Counted from the first letter of the stretch, positions 31,847 to 40,059 are shown. The stretch: DNA of 64,000 nucleotides from Rhizobium sp. S152 (GCF_030380735.1 NZ_JAUDRZ010000026.1:434001-498000), one strand, 5' to 3'. Numbers and translations: made by a program. Notes: generated from the sequence alone by a model not told the origin.

Positions 31847-32656
31847 ATGGCACAGAAGTACTATTGGAAAGGCTATCTCAAACTTTCACTGGTCACCTGC
31901 CCGGTTGCAATGACGCCGGCTACGAGCGAGAGCGAAAAGGTTCGGTTCCACACCCTCAACAGGGAAACGGGCAATCGGGTCGTTTCGCAATATGTCGATT
32001 CAGTCACCGGGAAACCGGTGAAGGATCAGAATGAAGCCAAAGGCTATGCCCGTGGCGAAAACGACTACGTCGTTCTGACGGACGATGACCTTGACGCGGT
32101 TGCTCTCGATACCGTTAAAACGATCGATATCGAAAAGTTTGTCCCGGCCGACAGCATCGAATGGATATATCTGGAAAAGCCGCATTACCTGATGCCAAAC
32201 GACGCGGTCGGCAACGAAGCCTTTGCTGTCATTCGCGATGCTATGAAGGCGGACAAGGTCTTCGGCGTTTCCAAGCTCGTTATCGGCCGACGTGAACGCG
32301 CCGTTATCTTGGAGCCTCGCGACCAAGGCATTGTTCTCTGGACGCTGCGCTTCGGTGACGAGGTGCGTCCCGAGGAAAGCTATTTTGAGGACATTGATGA
32401 CGCGGCGGACCCCGACCTTGTGCCGTTGGTCCAAAAACTTATCAAGAAGAAGTCGGCCAAATGGTCGCCGGAGATGGTCAGCGATCCCATACAAGAGGCG
32501 TTGCTGAAACTGATCGCTGAGAAGCGGAAACAGCTCAAACCTAAGAAGTCTGTAAAGGGAAAAAGCGCCACCGCCTCGGCGTCCAATGTCGTTAACATCA
32601 TGGACGCCCTTCGAAAGAGCGTCGACGCAGAGATCAAAGGCCGGAAGGCCGGGTAA
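31847..32656 (+). CDS. ku: Bacterial Ku protein (NHEJ), second of two
   Basis: A 269-residue Ku paralogue: YWKGYLKLSLVTCPVAMTPA, FHTLNRETGNRVVSQYVD and YLEKPHYLMPND, with a shorter basic tail (KKSVKGKSATASAS). AAGGA precedes the ATG. It is clearly co-transcribed with the first Ku. No intact ligase lies beside it; the only LigD-like ligase in the window is the frameshifted one at 6368-7406. Confidence 0.92.
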   Translation: MAQKYYWKGYLKLSLVTCPVAMTPATSESEKVRFHTLNRETGNRVVSQYVDSVTGKPVKDQNEAKGYARGENDYVVLTDDDLDAVALDTVKTIDIEKFVPADSIEWIYLEKPHYLMPNDAVGNEAFAVIRDAMKADKVFGVSKLVIGRRERAVILEPRDQGIVLWTLRFGDEVRPEESYFEDIDDAADPDLVPLVQKLIKKKSAKWSPEMVSDPIQEALLKLIAEKRKQLKPKKSVKGKSATASASNVVNIMDALRKSVDAEIKGRKAG

Positions 32657-32688
32657 GTCGCAACGAAAGCTGCCCATAATGGGCTGCT

Positions 32689-32898
32689 TCAGACAATTCG
32701 GTGCAGTTGCTTGAGATAGGAGATGATAGCGCCCCTATGTAAGTCTGGACTTGCCTCTCGCCGTGTGTCACGCGCTCCCAAAAAGTTCCGCGCGTCGACA
32801 GGATCAACGATGACGATCGTATCCTCCCCCGTGACGTCGATAGCGAAGCCTTCTCGCAATAAGCGATCTACATAGGCCTTAACCAAGTCTTCGTGCAT
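32689..32898 (-). CDS. Small hypothetical protein, paralogue of 11268-11528
   Basis: A 69-residue protein (VKAYVDRLLREGFAIDVTGE and a C-terminal YLKQLHRIV) that aligns end to end with the gene at 11268. It is convergent with the second Ku gene. Unlike its paralogue it has no DUF982 partner and no clear EcfG promoter. GGAGG-like bases precede the ATG. Function unknown. Confidence 0.65.
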   Translation of the reverse strand: MHEDLVKAYVDRLLREGFAIDVTGEDTIVIVDPVDARNFLGARDTRREASPDLHRGAIISYLKQLHRIV

Positions 32899-33250
32899 GC
32901 GCCCTCCTCGGGATGAGACAGTTGCGAACAGAAGGACAGTGGGCCGCCCTCCCGTTGGTCATCGTAGGAAGGAAGTTCGGTATTCGCCGTGGCCACCCCT
33001 CGATCTCGATTTTGAGAATGTTTAGGCGGAGGAAACGTTCCCGAGGCGACACTTCCATTAACGGGTATTTTAAAGGGTCGAGGTCTTCAAAAAGATCGCC
33101 GGACAGATTCTGAGGCCAAGGCTTACCATGTGACGTCTACGCATGCGCCTCTTCTGCAGGCGGCGACATCGGCTTAGTGATCGAATCGTCCAAGCGTCTC
33201 ATTGCTGCGGCAGCTACGGTGCAAACGAGTAGCAACGCAGCAATGTGAAC
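32899..33250. other. Intergenic, nothing recognised
   Basis: No supported gene, repeat or hairpin between the small reverse gene and the HTH gene at 33251. Confidence 0.45.
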
Positions 33251-33640
33251 ATGCAGAAAGCCTCGGCCCAAGACGACTCGAAGATAGGCAAGCGAATCCG
33301 GGAAAGACGCAAGCTTCTCGGGCTGTCACTTGCAGACGTCGGAGCCGAAATCGGAGTCTCGCTTCAACAGGTTCACAAGTACGAGACGGGTTGCAACGCG
33401 CTTTGCCCAGCCAAAGTAGTGCAATTCGCACTCGTTCTACGAACCGAGCCCGGTGAGCTTTTCGGACCGGCGCAGATTGCAGAAGAGGCAATCCTGACTC
33501 TACCGGAAACGGGCACTTTGGGAACGCCCTTCAATCACACGGCGGAAACCATCGAACTCACGGCTGCCTTCGCGAAGATACGCGATCCTCGTAGGCGGCT
33601 CTCGGTGATCGCGTTGGTCGAAACCCTTTCGACTACCTAA
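33251..33640 (+). CDS. XRE-family transcriptional regulator
   Basis: A 129-residue protein with a Cro/CI-type helix-turn-helix near the N-terminus (GKRIRERRKLLGLSLADVGA, then EIGVSLQQVHKYETG) and a helical C-terminal region. The QQVHKYE recognition helix is typical of rhizobial XRE regulators. The ATG at 33251 is preferred over a GTG two codons earlier; neither has a strong ribosome binding site. Targets unknown. Confidence 0.85.
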   Translation: MQKASAQDDSKIGKRIRERRKLLGLSLADVGAEIGVSLQQVHKYETGCNALCPAKVVQFALVLRTEPGELFGPAQIAEEAILTLPETGTLGTPFNHTAETIELTAAFAKIRDPRRRLSVIALVETLSTT

Positions 33641-34001
33641 GGCGATCGACGTCGATCGATCAACCGGAAACGAGGCCATTATGCTCGAGGCCACCGTTGA
33701 CTGTCCAACGAAAGTCTCCTAAGCCGCGCCGCCGCGCCTAATCTATAGGGTAGCATCGGGAAGGTACGGTCTGCGATAGGCCGAACCTTCGCCGCCTCTC
33801 ATCCTCCAACCGATGGCGTTCGCCAATCCAGCGATGTTGTGGTGTCGGCTCCTCGAGCAAAATCAACCAATTCATATTGCGAATAACTGTTATCCGCCGA
33901 CAAGCCTCGTGATCCGGCTCGTGAAATCGTACGTCAGCGCCGCTACGCGCGCGGGCTTGCGTAGCCTCAAACGCATCGCCCGCGTCAATTACGGAGCCAC
34001 A
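33641..34001. other. Intergenic upstream of the MFS gene
   Basis: No supported gene. CGAATAACTGTTAT at 33880-33893 repeats the dyad at 21055 and could be an operator for the transporter. GATCGACGTCGATC at about 33643 is a perfect palindrome just after the HTH gene. Confidence 0.45.
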
Positions 34002-35198
34002 ATGTCGCCAGCACCCTCGCGATCTCACGCACAATTATCCCTCCTGCTTCTAACAATGAGCACCTTTGTCATCGGCACCGCGGAGTTCGTGGTCATGGGC
34101 ATCCTGCCCGACGTCGCCGCTGATCTGTCGATATCAATCCCCAAGGCAGGATGGCTCATCACTGCCTACGCGCTTGGGATAGCTTTCGGTGGGCTCTTGT
34201 TTTCGCTGATTGCCAGCAAGTTGAAACGCAAGGTAGCGCTGGTGAGCTTGATGGCATTTTTCGCTGCGGCCAACGCAATCTGCGCGTGGGCTCCAGGTTA
34301 TGAGACATTGATGGTCGCCCGCGTATTGGCTGCTTCAGGCCAAGGGGCATTCTTCGGTATCGGTGCGGTGATGGCGGCGAGCCTCGTGCCTGCAAATCGT
34401 CAGGCCTCCGCGGTGGCCATGATGTTTACAGGGCTGACCCTTGCCAACGTCCTCGGTGTTCCACTCGGTACGGCTGTCGGCCATTGGCTCGGATGGCGCG
34501 CTCCATTCATCGCGATCACCGTGCTAAGCGTTGTCGGCATGATCGGTTTGGCGTTCGCATTGCCTTCTTCTCACGGCGAGGAAAAGGTCGACGTCCGCTC
34601 GGAGGTAATCGCCTTGGCCGATCGCCGCATCTGGATTTCGCTGGCAAGCACCGTGCTCTTCACTATGGCAATCTTCCCGGTATTCACCTACGTCGCCCCC
34701 CTGCTCCAGAACGTCTCTGGGCTCTCTTCTGATTGGATCGCAATCACTCTCCTGGTCGTCGGCCTTGGCATGACTCTGGGAAGCTACGTCGGCGGACGCC
34801 TATCCGACTGGTCGCTCCAGCGTGCACTCGTCGGCATCCCCGTCGCCATAGCGGTCGCTTCCCTCGCACTTCGTTGGACGACCCCGTTTTTCCTGCCTGG
34901 CGAGATCAACTGGTTCGTGTGGGGAGCCGTCACCTTCGCGGCGATCCCCACTCTCCAAGTCAGCGTGATGAGGTTCGGGTCCGGAGCGCCAAACCTGGTG
35001 TCCACCCTGAATATCGGGGCATTCAACATCGGCATCGCTCTTGGGGCTCGCGTCGGCGGCGCGGCGCTGGAGAATGGATATCAGCTCCTCGACATCCCGG
35101 TCGTAGCGGCTGCGATTGCCCTGCTCGCACTCGTCGGTGTTCTGGCCTCCACAGCGCTCCTGAGAACGTCGCCGAAGTCTGGTCCCGTGACCGCGTAA
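34002..35198 (+). CDS. MFS transporter, DHA1/AraJ-like efflux permease
   Basis: A 398-residue protein with about 12 hydrophobic segments. The family signatures are FVIGTAEFVVMGILPDVAAD at the N-terminus and the loop 2-3 region LIASKLKRKVAL. These permeases export sugars or drugs by proton antiport. ACGGAG precedes the ATG at 34002; the frame is open to 33813, but that part is not hydrophobic or conserved. A dyad at 33880 may be an operator. Confidence 0.87.
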   Translation: MSPAPSRSHAQLSLLLLTMSTFVIGTAEFVVMGILPDVAADLSISIPKAGWLITAYALGIAFGGLLFSLIASKLKRKVALVSLMAFFAAANAICAWAPGYETLMVARVLAASGQGAFFGIGAVMAASLVPANRQASAVAMMFTGLTLANVLGVPLGTAVGHWLGWRAPFIAITVLSVVGMIGLAFALPSSHGEEKVDVRSEVIALADRRIWISLASTVLFTMAIFPVFTYVAPLLQNVSGLSSDWIAITLLVVGLGMTLGSYVGGRLSDWSLQRALVGIPVAIAVASLALRWTTPFFLPGEINWFVWGAVTFAAIPTLQVSVMRFGSGAPNLVSTLNIGAFNIGIALGARVGGAALENGYQLLDIPVVAAAIALLALVGVLASTALLRTSPKSGPVTA

Positions 35199-35333
35199 GC
35201 AATACGTCCGCTGCTGTCGATACGAAAGCAGCGGACTTCACGTTCGCCGATCGGGGCTGCGACCCAACGTCAGCTATCGTTGTTTGTCTTCTCCTGCCTC
35301 ATTCACCAAGATTGTTGACTCCTTCGCAAAAGA

Positions 35334-35348
35334 GAACATAATAGGAAC
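35334..35348 (+). promoter_or_regulatory. LexA (SOS) box GAAC-N7-GAAC
   Basis: GAACATAATAGGAAC, identical to the box at 10332-10346, 27 bases before the gene at 35376. Conservation in both paralogous loci while surrounding bases differ supports function. Confidence 0.75.
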
Positions 35349-35375
35349 ACTCAATCTTTTGAAGGGATGACGGCG

Positions 35376-35738
35376 ATGACCAAAACGCCGATTGGACAGC
35401 CGTGGGCTAACGAAGAAACGGGCACATACTGGGCAAGCCCGAACGAGGTGACGCTCGCAGAGGTCCATCCGCTTCTGATGGCGGTCCTTCTCATGCGCCT
35501 GGACTACGCGGACTGGTCTTTGTGTTCGGTGGATGTGTACGACATGGGTTCGGGCGCGCCACTTGGGTCATTCGATATCGGTTTCAATCCAAGGAGCGGT
35601 GGAGCGTGCGGTTACTTCAACGCCGTGGGTTTCGAACAGATTATGAGCAAGCCCTTGTGGTTCAATTGCTCCGGCGATGAGAGCGATGTCATCGAGGCAT
35701 TCTATTTGCTCATGAGGAATGCCGGGCATGTCCAGTAA
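35376..35738 (+). CDS. SOS-box hypothetical protein (full-length copy)
   Basis: A 120-residue soluble protein. The N-terminus TKTPIGQPWANEETGTYWAS and the helix EVTLAEVHPLLMAVLLMRLD are shared with the truncated copy at 10375; the rest (YDMGSGAPLGSFDIGF, DESDVIEAFYLLMRNAG) is unique in the window. The ATG at 35376 has AAGGG upstream. It overlaps the next gene by 11 bases. Likely induced by DNA damage; function unknown. Confidence 0.7.
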   Translation: MTKTPIGQPWANEETGTYWASPNEVTLAEVHPLLMAVLLMRLDYADWSLCSVDVYDMGSGAPLGSFDIGFNPRSGGACGYFNAVGFEQIMSKPLWFNCSGDESDVIEAFYLLMRNAGHVQ

Positions 35739-35931
35739 GTCAGCTCAGGCAGGGGCGACCAGCTATGAAGTCGAAGCCGCCCTCGCCTACCATGACGAGG
35801 ATGCCAAGGCGACAATCGCGACGCTTCTCGGAGACATCAGGCATCTGCGACTGCAGCTAGCATTGGCCGAGGCAGCGATGAGCCGAGGGTTGACCCGCGG
35901 TTGGAAACCGAAATTCGAGCGCGATCTCTGA
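35728..35931 (+). CDS. Small SOS-operon hypothetical protein
   Basis: A 67-residue helical protein (ATSYEVEAALAYHDEDAKAT, IATLLGDIRHLRLQLA, TRGWKPKFERD). The last 66 residues of the fusion at 10375 match it throughout. GAGGA precedes the ATG, which lies inside the end of the upstream gene, so the two are coupled. Function unknown. Confidence 0.7.
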   Translation: MSSKSAQAGATSYEVEAALAYHDEDAKATIATLLGDIRHLRLQLALAEAAMSRGLTRGWKPKFERDL

Positions 35932-35970
35932 TTAACATGCGACGTCACACCAGCCTTGAAGGAATTTCAA

Positions 35971-36171
35971 ATGAGCGACATCGATCGTCAGACGTTACAA
36001 CGCGCACCCAAGCTAGTTGCACATAAGTGCCACTGTGGGGACTGGGCTGGCTTTGGCTTCTGCACAGCGGATTCCCAGGATTGGTGGTGCTGGAAACACT
36101 ACCCTTACAAGACCTCGGCCCGACTAGAGGCGGCGGAAATCGCTGCCAAATTGACGAAAACCGCTGCGTAG
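35971..36171 (+). CDS. Small Cys/Trp-rich protein
   Basis: A 66-residue protein with KCHCGDWAGFGFC and DWWCWKHYPY, a possible four-Cys/His metal site. AAGGAA precedes the ATG at 35971. It follows the SOS-box pair by 39 bases and may be in the same transcript. Small rhizobial proteins with this CxCG..GFG layout are common and uncharacterised. Confidence 0.7.
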   Translation: MSDIDRQTLQRAPKLVAHKCHCGDWAGFGFCTADSQDWWCWKHYPYKTSARLEAAEIAAKLTKTAA

Positions 36172-36212
36172 CGTGCTTTGACTATGTTGTCATGGGCTGA
36201 ACGAAACGGTGT

Positions 36213-36527
36213 TCAAAAGTCGCCGCCAGCCAAGCGCGTTTCCTGTACGATCGCGACGTGCTCACGAAACGCTCGAACCGCTTCGATCGCGTCGTGGCAT
36301 AGCTCGGCCATGGCGGAGGACACGTCATGGATGCCCACCACCGCTTGACCGTGGCGAACCGATCCAAGATGTACCGATCTCATGACGATCGAAGTCAATT
36401 CAAGCTGGGCAACAGTAGAGGCGTAGTGGATTTCGACAACAAGTCGTCGCGTCGCGTCGACGGCCGCAACATAAGTCGCATCAATCGCATTCCGGTTGTC
36501 GATGGACATATCTGTTAGTCTGGACAT
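36213..36527 (-). CDS. Small hypothetical protein
   Basis: A 104-residue soluble, mostly helical protein (NRNAIDATYVAAVDATRRLV, SAMAELCHDAIEAVRAFREH). It has the shape of a small four-helix bundle. GAGAGA precedes the ATG at 36527. Convergent with the Cys/Trp-rich gene. I do not recognise it. Confidence 0.6.
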   Translation of the reverse strand: MSRLTDMSIDNRNAIDATYVAAVDATRRLVVEIHYASTVAQLELTSIVMRSVHLGSVRHGQAVVGIHDVSSAMAELCHDAIEAVRAFREHVAIVQETRLAGGDF

Positions 36528-36865
36528 GCGCGTTCTCTCTTTTGCAAACCGGAAGGTAGCTGGATGCACCCTACAGGTCGATTGCGCACGACAACGTTTG
36601 GCACGAGAAATGGTTTGAACATTTGTGAAACGATGGCCGGCAACAGAGGCTGCGAACGTCCAAGCAGAGACGCTCTTCGTGCAGGCTTGCGATGTTGCTG
36701 TCTTAAATGTCGACGGCTACCGAAATTGCGAGGACCGCCTCGTTCGGTTGCCAAAATGCCACGCCAAGCGATGGAAGCAGAGATGCTTTATGCCACGAGA
36801 CCGATCAATCGTTGCAGAGCTGATTGTGGCCGCTAAAACTCCCTGGCAGCCAAAGTGGACTAAAA
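36528..36865. other. Intergenic, no supported gene
   Basis: Short frames on both strands (for example 36625-36882 forward) are open but show no start site or family likeness. Confidence 0.4.
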
Positions 36866-37243
36866 ATGCTTCAACGATCTAATAATCGACGGATAGTCCG
36901 GAGGTTTTTTCAAGCGGTGGCAACTTGCGCCGCGGCTTTCTCGCTAACGGGCGGCGACGTGCGCGCCCAGACCGCCACTCAGGTCGCGCCTTTCTCACTT
37001 GTCGCAGCCGAACTCGACTTGTTGGTGAGTGACGATACAAGAGCGGCGAAGGTTGACGGCATAAGCTACTTCGTAATCGACGACCGTGGCGCTGTGGTGC
37101 GTGGGCCCGTCGTTATAGTGAAGGGGTCACCTGCACCTGCTCGTAAGGCGTTCGAGAGAGATTTTCGTGCCGCGATTTTGAAGGCAGCGCCTTTCGACCC
37201 ACTCAAGGAATATGTTGGCAAAGTTGTGACCTTGCCCCGTTGA
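36866..37243 (+). CDS. Exported hypothetical protein, 3' end replaced by IS insertion
   Basis: A 125-residue protein with a basic N-terminus and signal peptide (FFQAVATCAAAFSLTGG), then a domain ending FERDFRAAILKAAPFDPLKE, like the C-terminal module of TonB/TolA-type proteins at best. The IS3-family element begins at 37227, so the last five codons and stop are IS sequence. Reading on from the right end of the element in the original frame gives VLVLRLSTCGSG, which fits as the lost ending. The protein may still work. Confidence 0.6.
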   Translation: MLQRSNNRRIVRRFFQAVATCAAAFSLTGGDVRAQTATQVAPFSLVAAELDLLVSDDTRAAKVDGISYFVIDDRGAVVRGPVVIVKGSPAPARKAFERDFRAAILKAAPFDPLKEYVGKVVTLPR

Positions 37244-37290
37244 AATAATCCATTTTGAAGTAAGCTCTGGCCCATCGAAAGGACCAGAGA

Positions 37291-37557
37291 ATGAAGCGCA
37301 CACGTTTCACGGACGAACAGATCATTGGCATTCTGAGGGAGCACGAGGCTGGCACGCCGGTCTCGGAGCTTTGCCGCAAGCACGGGGTCAGCGATGCCAG
37401 CATCTATAAATGGAAGGCCAAGTTCGGCGGCATGGATGTATCCGAAGCCAAGCGGCTGAAGACGCTGGAAGACGAGAACACCAAGCTGAAGCGGCTCTTG
37501 GCGGACGCGATGCTCGACAACGCGGCTTTGAAAGACCTTTTGGGAAAGAAGTGGTGA
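37291..37557 (+). CDS. IS3-family transposase OrfA
   Basis: An 88-residue helix-turn-helix protein (RFTDEQIIGILREHEAGTPV, LCRKHGVSDASIYKWKAKFG) with a leucine-zipper-like C-terminus (LEDENTKLKRLLADAMLD). It binds the IS ends and forms the transframe OrfAB transposase by -1 frameshifting near the AAAGAAG stretch before its stop. Confidence 0.95.
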   Translation: MKRTRFTDEQIIGILREHEAGTPVSELCRKHGVSDASIYKWKAKFGGMDVSEAKRLKTLEDENTKLKRLLADAMLDNAALKDLLGKKW

Positions 37558-38480
37558 CGCCCGCAGCAAGGCGGAAAGCTGTCGCGCATTTGGTGGGTCA
37601 CCATGAGATGAGCGAACGGCGGGCGTGTAAAGCCATCGGCTTTTGCCGGATGACGATCCGTTACGAAACCAGGCGCAGCGATGACCATGACCTTCGCGAG
37701 CGAATGAAGGCGCTGGCGCATGAACGCCGCCGCTTTGGGTATCGGCGTCTTCATGTGCTGCTCAGGCGGGAGGGTCACCTTGTGAACCACAAGCGGCTCT
37801 TCCGGCTCTATCGGGAGGAGAAGCTGACGGTGCGCAAGCGCGGCGGCCGCAAGCGAGCGATCGGCACCCGAGCACCGATGCTGATCCCGCTTGCCGCCAA
37901 TGATCGCTGGTCACTGGACTTCGTGTCGGATCAACTCACCGATGGTCGCAGGTTCCGGGTGCTGACCGTCGTCGACGATTGCACCAGGGAATGCCTGGCA
38001 CTCGTCGCCGATACGTCCCTTTCCGGCCTGCGAGTTGCCCGTGAACTGGATCGGATCATCGAGGGACGAGGCAAGCCGAAGATGATCGTCAGCGACAATG
38101 GCAGCGAGTTCACCAGCAACGCGATCCTGCAATGGACGGATCGGACCAAGGTGGAATGGCACTACATCGCGCCTGGCAAGCCGATCCAGAACGCCTTCAT
38201 CGAAAGCTTCAATGGGCGGCTGCGAGACGAGTTCCTGAATGAAACGCTCTTCTCGTCACTGCCCCATGCTCGATCGGCGCTTTTATCTTGGCGCGGCGAT
38301 TACAACGATCATCGACCACACTCTGGACTTGGCTGGCTGACACCTGCCGAGTTCGCTCAGACAATCAACCCGCGACGTGATGCGGTGCTGCGCAGCCGGA
38401 ATGGCTCCGCACCGCAACCCGCCGCTACCGCCCCAAATACAGCAACCCAAAACCGCTGGAGCGAACTCAAAACTGGATAA
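37554..38480 (+). CDS. IS3-family transposase OrfB (DDE integrase domain)
   Basis: An rve-type DDE catalytic domain: WSLDFVSDQLTDGRRFRVLT (first Asp), MIVSDNGSEFTSNAI (second Asp) and NAFIESFNGRLRDEFLN (Glu), ending DYNDHRPHSGLGWLTPAEFA. The preceding region carries the IS3 HTH_21 motif RRFGYRRLHVLL. GTG at 37554 overlaps the OrfA stop; the functional product is probably the OrfAB fusion. Confidence 0.95.
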   Translation: MTPAARRKAVAHLVGHHEMSERRACKAIGFCRMTIRYETRRSDDHDLRERMKALAHERRRFGYRRLHVLLRREGHLVNHKRLFRLYREEKLTVRKRGGRKRAIGTRAPMLIPLAANDRWSLDFVSDQLTDGRRFRVLTVVDDCTRECLALVADTSLSGLRVARELDRIIEGRGKPKMIVSDNGSEFTSNAILQWTDRTKVEWHYIAPGKPIQNAFIESFNGRLRDEFLNETLFSSLPHARSALLSWRGDYNDHRPHSGLGWLTPAEFAQTINPRRDAVLRSRNGSAPQPAATAPNTATQNRWSELKTG

Positions 38481-38768
38481 AACTTGGGGGCAAGGTCAGT
38501 TCTAGTGCTGCGCTTATCGACGTGCGGCTCTGGTGCGGACGCCTCTTGTGGACATCACATCAAGTCGACCCCACCAAAACTGGTGCAAAGCTGGCGAGAC
38601 CAGAAATAGGCAAGCCTCTTGGCTCCCGCGAGCCTCTGGACGCTATTTGCCGCTACCACCAGTATCGACTGACCCTGGGATTTGGAAGTCCGCACTTACA
38701 TCGGGCCGCGTGAGATGAGAAGGCAAGGAAATGCGAACTTCCGTAAACCGCACTCCGCCGTGTACAAG

Positions 38769-39428
38769 TTACGTTGACGCGCTCTCTGGCGCTGTATTTC
38801 GCCCAAATATGGGTGTGACGTTGGATGGTTCCCTCGGAACCTGCCGCGCGGATTGATCCCGCCGTTTCCAGAACTCCTCCATCTCCGATATCTTTGCGGT
38901 GAACTCACTGCGAGGGTCGTAGTAATTTGGGCGGCTCGGCAACGGCAACTGGTGCTCATCGCAGATGCGCTCGACGAGGTCCATCGCCCGCAAGCCGAGG
39001 CGCGCGAAATCATCTTGTCTGTGCTCGAACAGATCATTGAAGTCCGGCGGCTCGATTTCGATCGACTCCAACGCATCGCGTACGTTTCGTAGCCGGTTCG
39101 GTAGCCACCTGATTTCGTCGGCGAGATCGCGGTTTAGAAGCGACCAGTCCGCGTCTTTGGGAAGCACGAGTACGGGATCATCGGAATGAAGGAAGAAGTT
39201 CTCTGGTTCGTCGACGTCGTATTCAGGGTAGTCATGAGCCGCGATATAGCAGGCCCCAACGAGGTCATCGATCGCCAGCACCGACTGCATCGCGAGGTCG
39301 CGAGTTGCCTCGTCATCTGAACTTCGGAGGACTAACTCACCTTTCGCCCAGAGCCAAGCTCCAATCGACGTCGCGCCGACTAGGGCACCGCCTGCGAAGG
39401 TCACTGCAGCTAGTTCGAAAGGGATCAT
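38769..39428 (-). CDS. Membrane-anchored hypothetical protein
   Basis: A 219-residue protein with an N-terminal hydrophobic helix (FAGGALVGATSIGAWLW) followed by a soluble acidic, helical domain (DYPEYDVDEPENFFLHSDD and DALESIEIEPPDFNDLFEHR). AAGGACA precedes the ATG at 39428; the frame is open upstream to 39545, but that start lacks a site. Topology suggests a cytoplasmic domain hung on one helix. Unknown family. Confidence 0.65.
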   Translation of the reverse strand: MIPFELAAVTFAGGALVGATSIGAWLWAKGELVLRSSDDEATRDLAMQSVLAIDDLVGACYIAAHDYPEYDVDEPENFFLHSDDPVLVLPKDADWSLLNRDLADEIRWLPNRLRNVRDALESIEIEPPDFNDLFEHRQDDFARLGLRAMDLVERICDEHQLPLPSRPNYYDPRSEFTAKISEMEEFWKRRDQSARQVPREPSNVTPIFGRNTAPESAST

Positions 39429-39687
39429 CAGATGTCCTTGAGTGTCAGCTGTGGCTGACCAATAGGAACACGATTCCTGGAAACTGAAAACAAGTTCCCT
39501 CATCAAATTTGCATCTGCAGGGCAAAATAGAATGCAAGAATCCAAGTTAAGGCCGTTAAGGACCCCAAAGACAAAATTACAAAACGCAATTGATTTCCAA
39601 TCGGTAGGAGGCCGTCGTTAACTTGGCTCGGAGGAAATCGTTCACACGAGAGTTCCGATTGCTGGCGATCGGTCTCACCAGATTAGA

Positions 39688-39781
39688 TTGTTCGACCAAT
39701 CCGAACCAAATTGTTCGGCCGTCCGAACGAGATAGTTCGAATTTCGAAGTAATCTGTGTCCGAATCTTAGGGAGTATCGTC
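39688..39781. repeat. 94-bp dispersed repeat, copy B
   Basis: Matches 13771-13864 at 77 of 94 positions in the same orientation. The best conserved part is the dyad region (TTGTTCGACCAA to GATAGTTCGAAT) and the last ten bases. The surrounding stretch 39429-40000 contains no supported gene. Confidence 0.7.
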
Positions 39782-40000
39782 CGAAAATTAGTAAAGTAAC
39801 GCTGTCTGCCAACCGGATTCGATCGAAGAATCCGGGGGTTAACCTACGTTCGAATTTCCAGAATCTAGGAAGAATACTCCGCACTTCCGTAGACGCAGAC
39901 TAAACTGGTCTACTCCGGTACGCGCGACCGACACCATGTACATCGTGGACGACGCAACCTGCGAACAAGACCCTCTTCGTTGGCTCTCTTTTGAAGCTTC

Positions 40001-40026
40001 GGAACCTAAAACACTGTTTAGGCGTT
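40001..40026 (+). promoter_or_regulatory. EcfG/RpoE2-type stress promoter
   Basis: GGAAC (40001-40005), 17 bases, CGTT (40023-40026), 33 bases before the small membrane protein gene at 40060. Confidence 0.7.
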
Positions 40027-40059
40027 CTTTTTCGCATTTTAATAGGAGTAAAACAGCGC

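Larger units (their letters stand above)
37227..38498 (+). mobile_element. IS3-family insertion sequence, IS407-like group
   Basis: A 1272-bp element bounded by inverted repeats TGACCTTGCCCC (left) and GGGGGCAAGGTCA (right), encoding overlapping orfA and orfB. The flanks read GTTG and GTTC, a near-match for the four-base target duplication of the IS407 group. Both orfs look intact, so it may be active. It sits in the 3' end of the gene at 36866. Confidence 0.9.
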
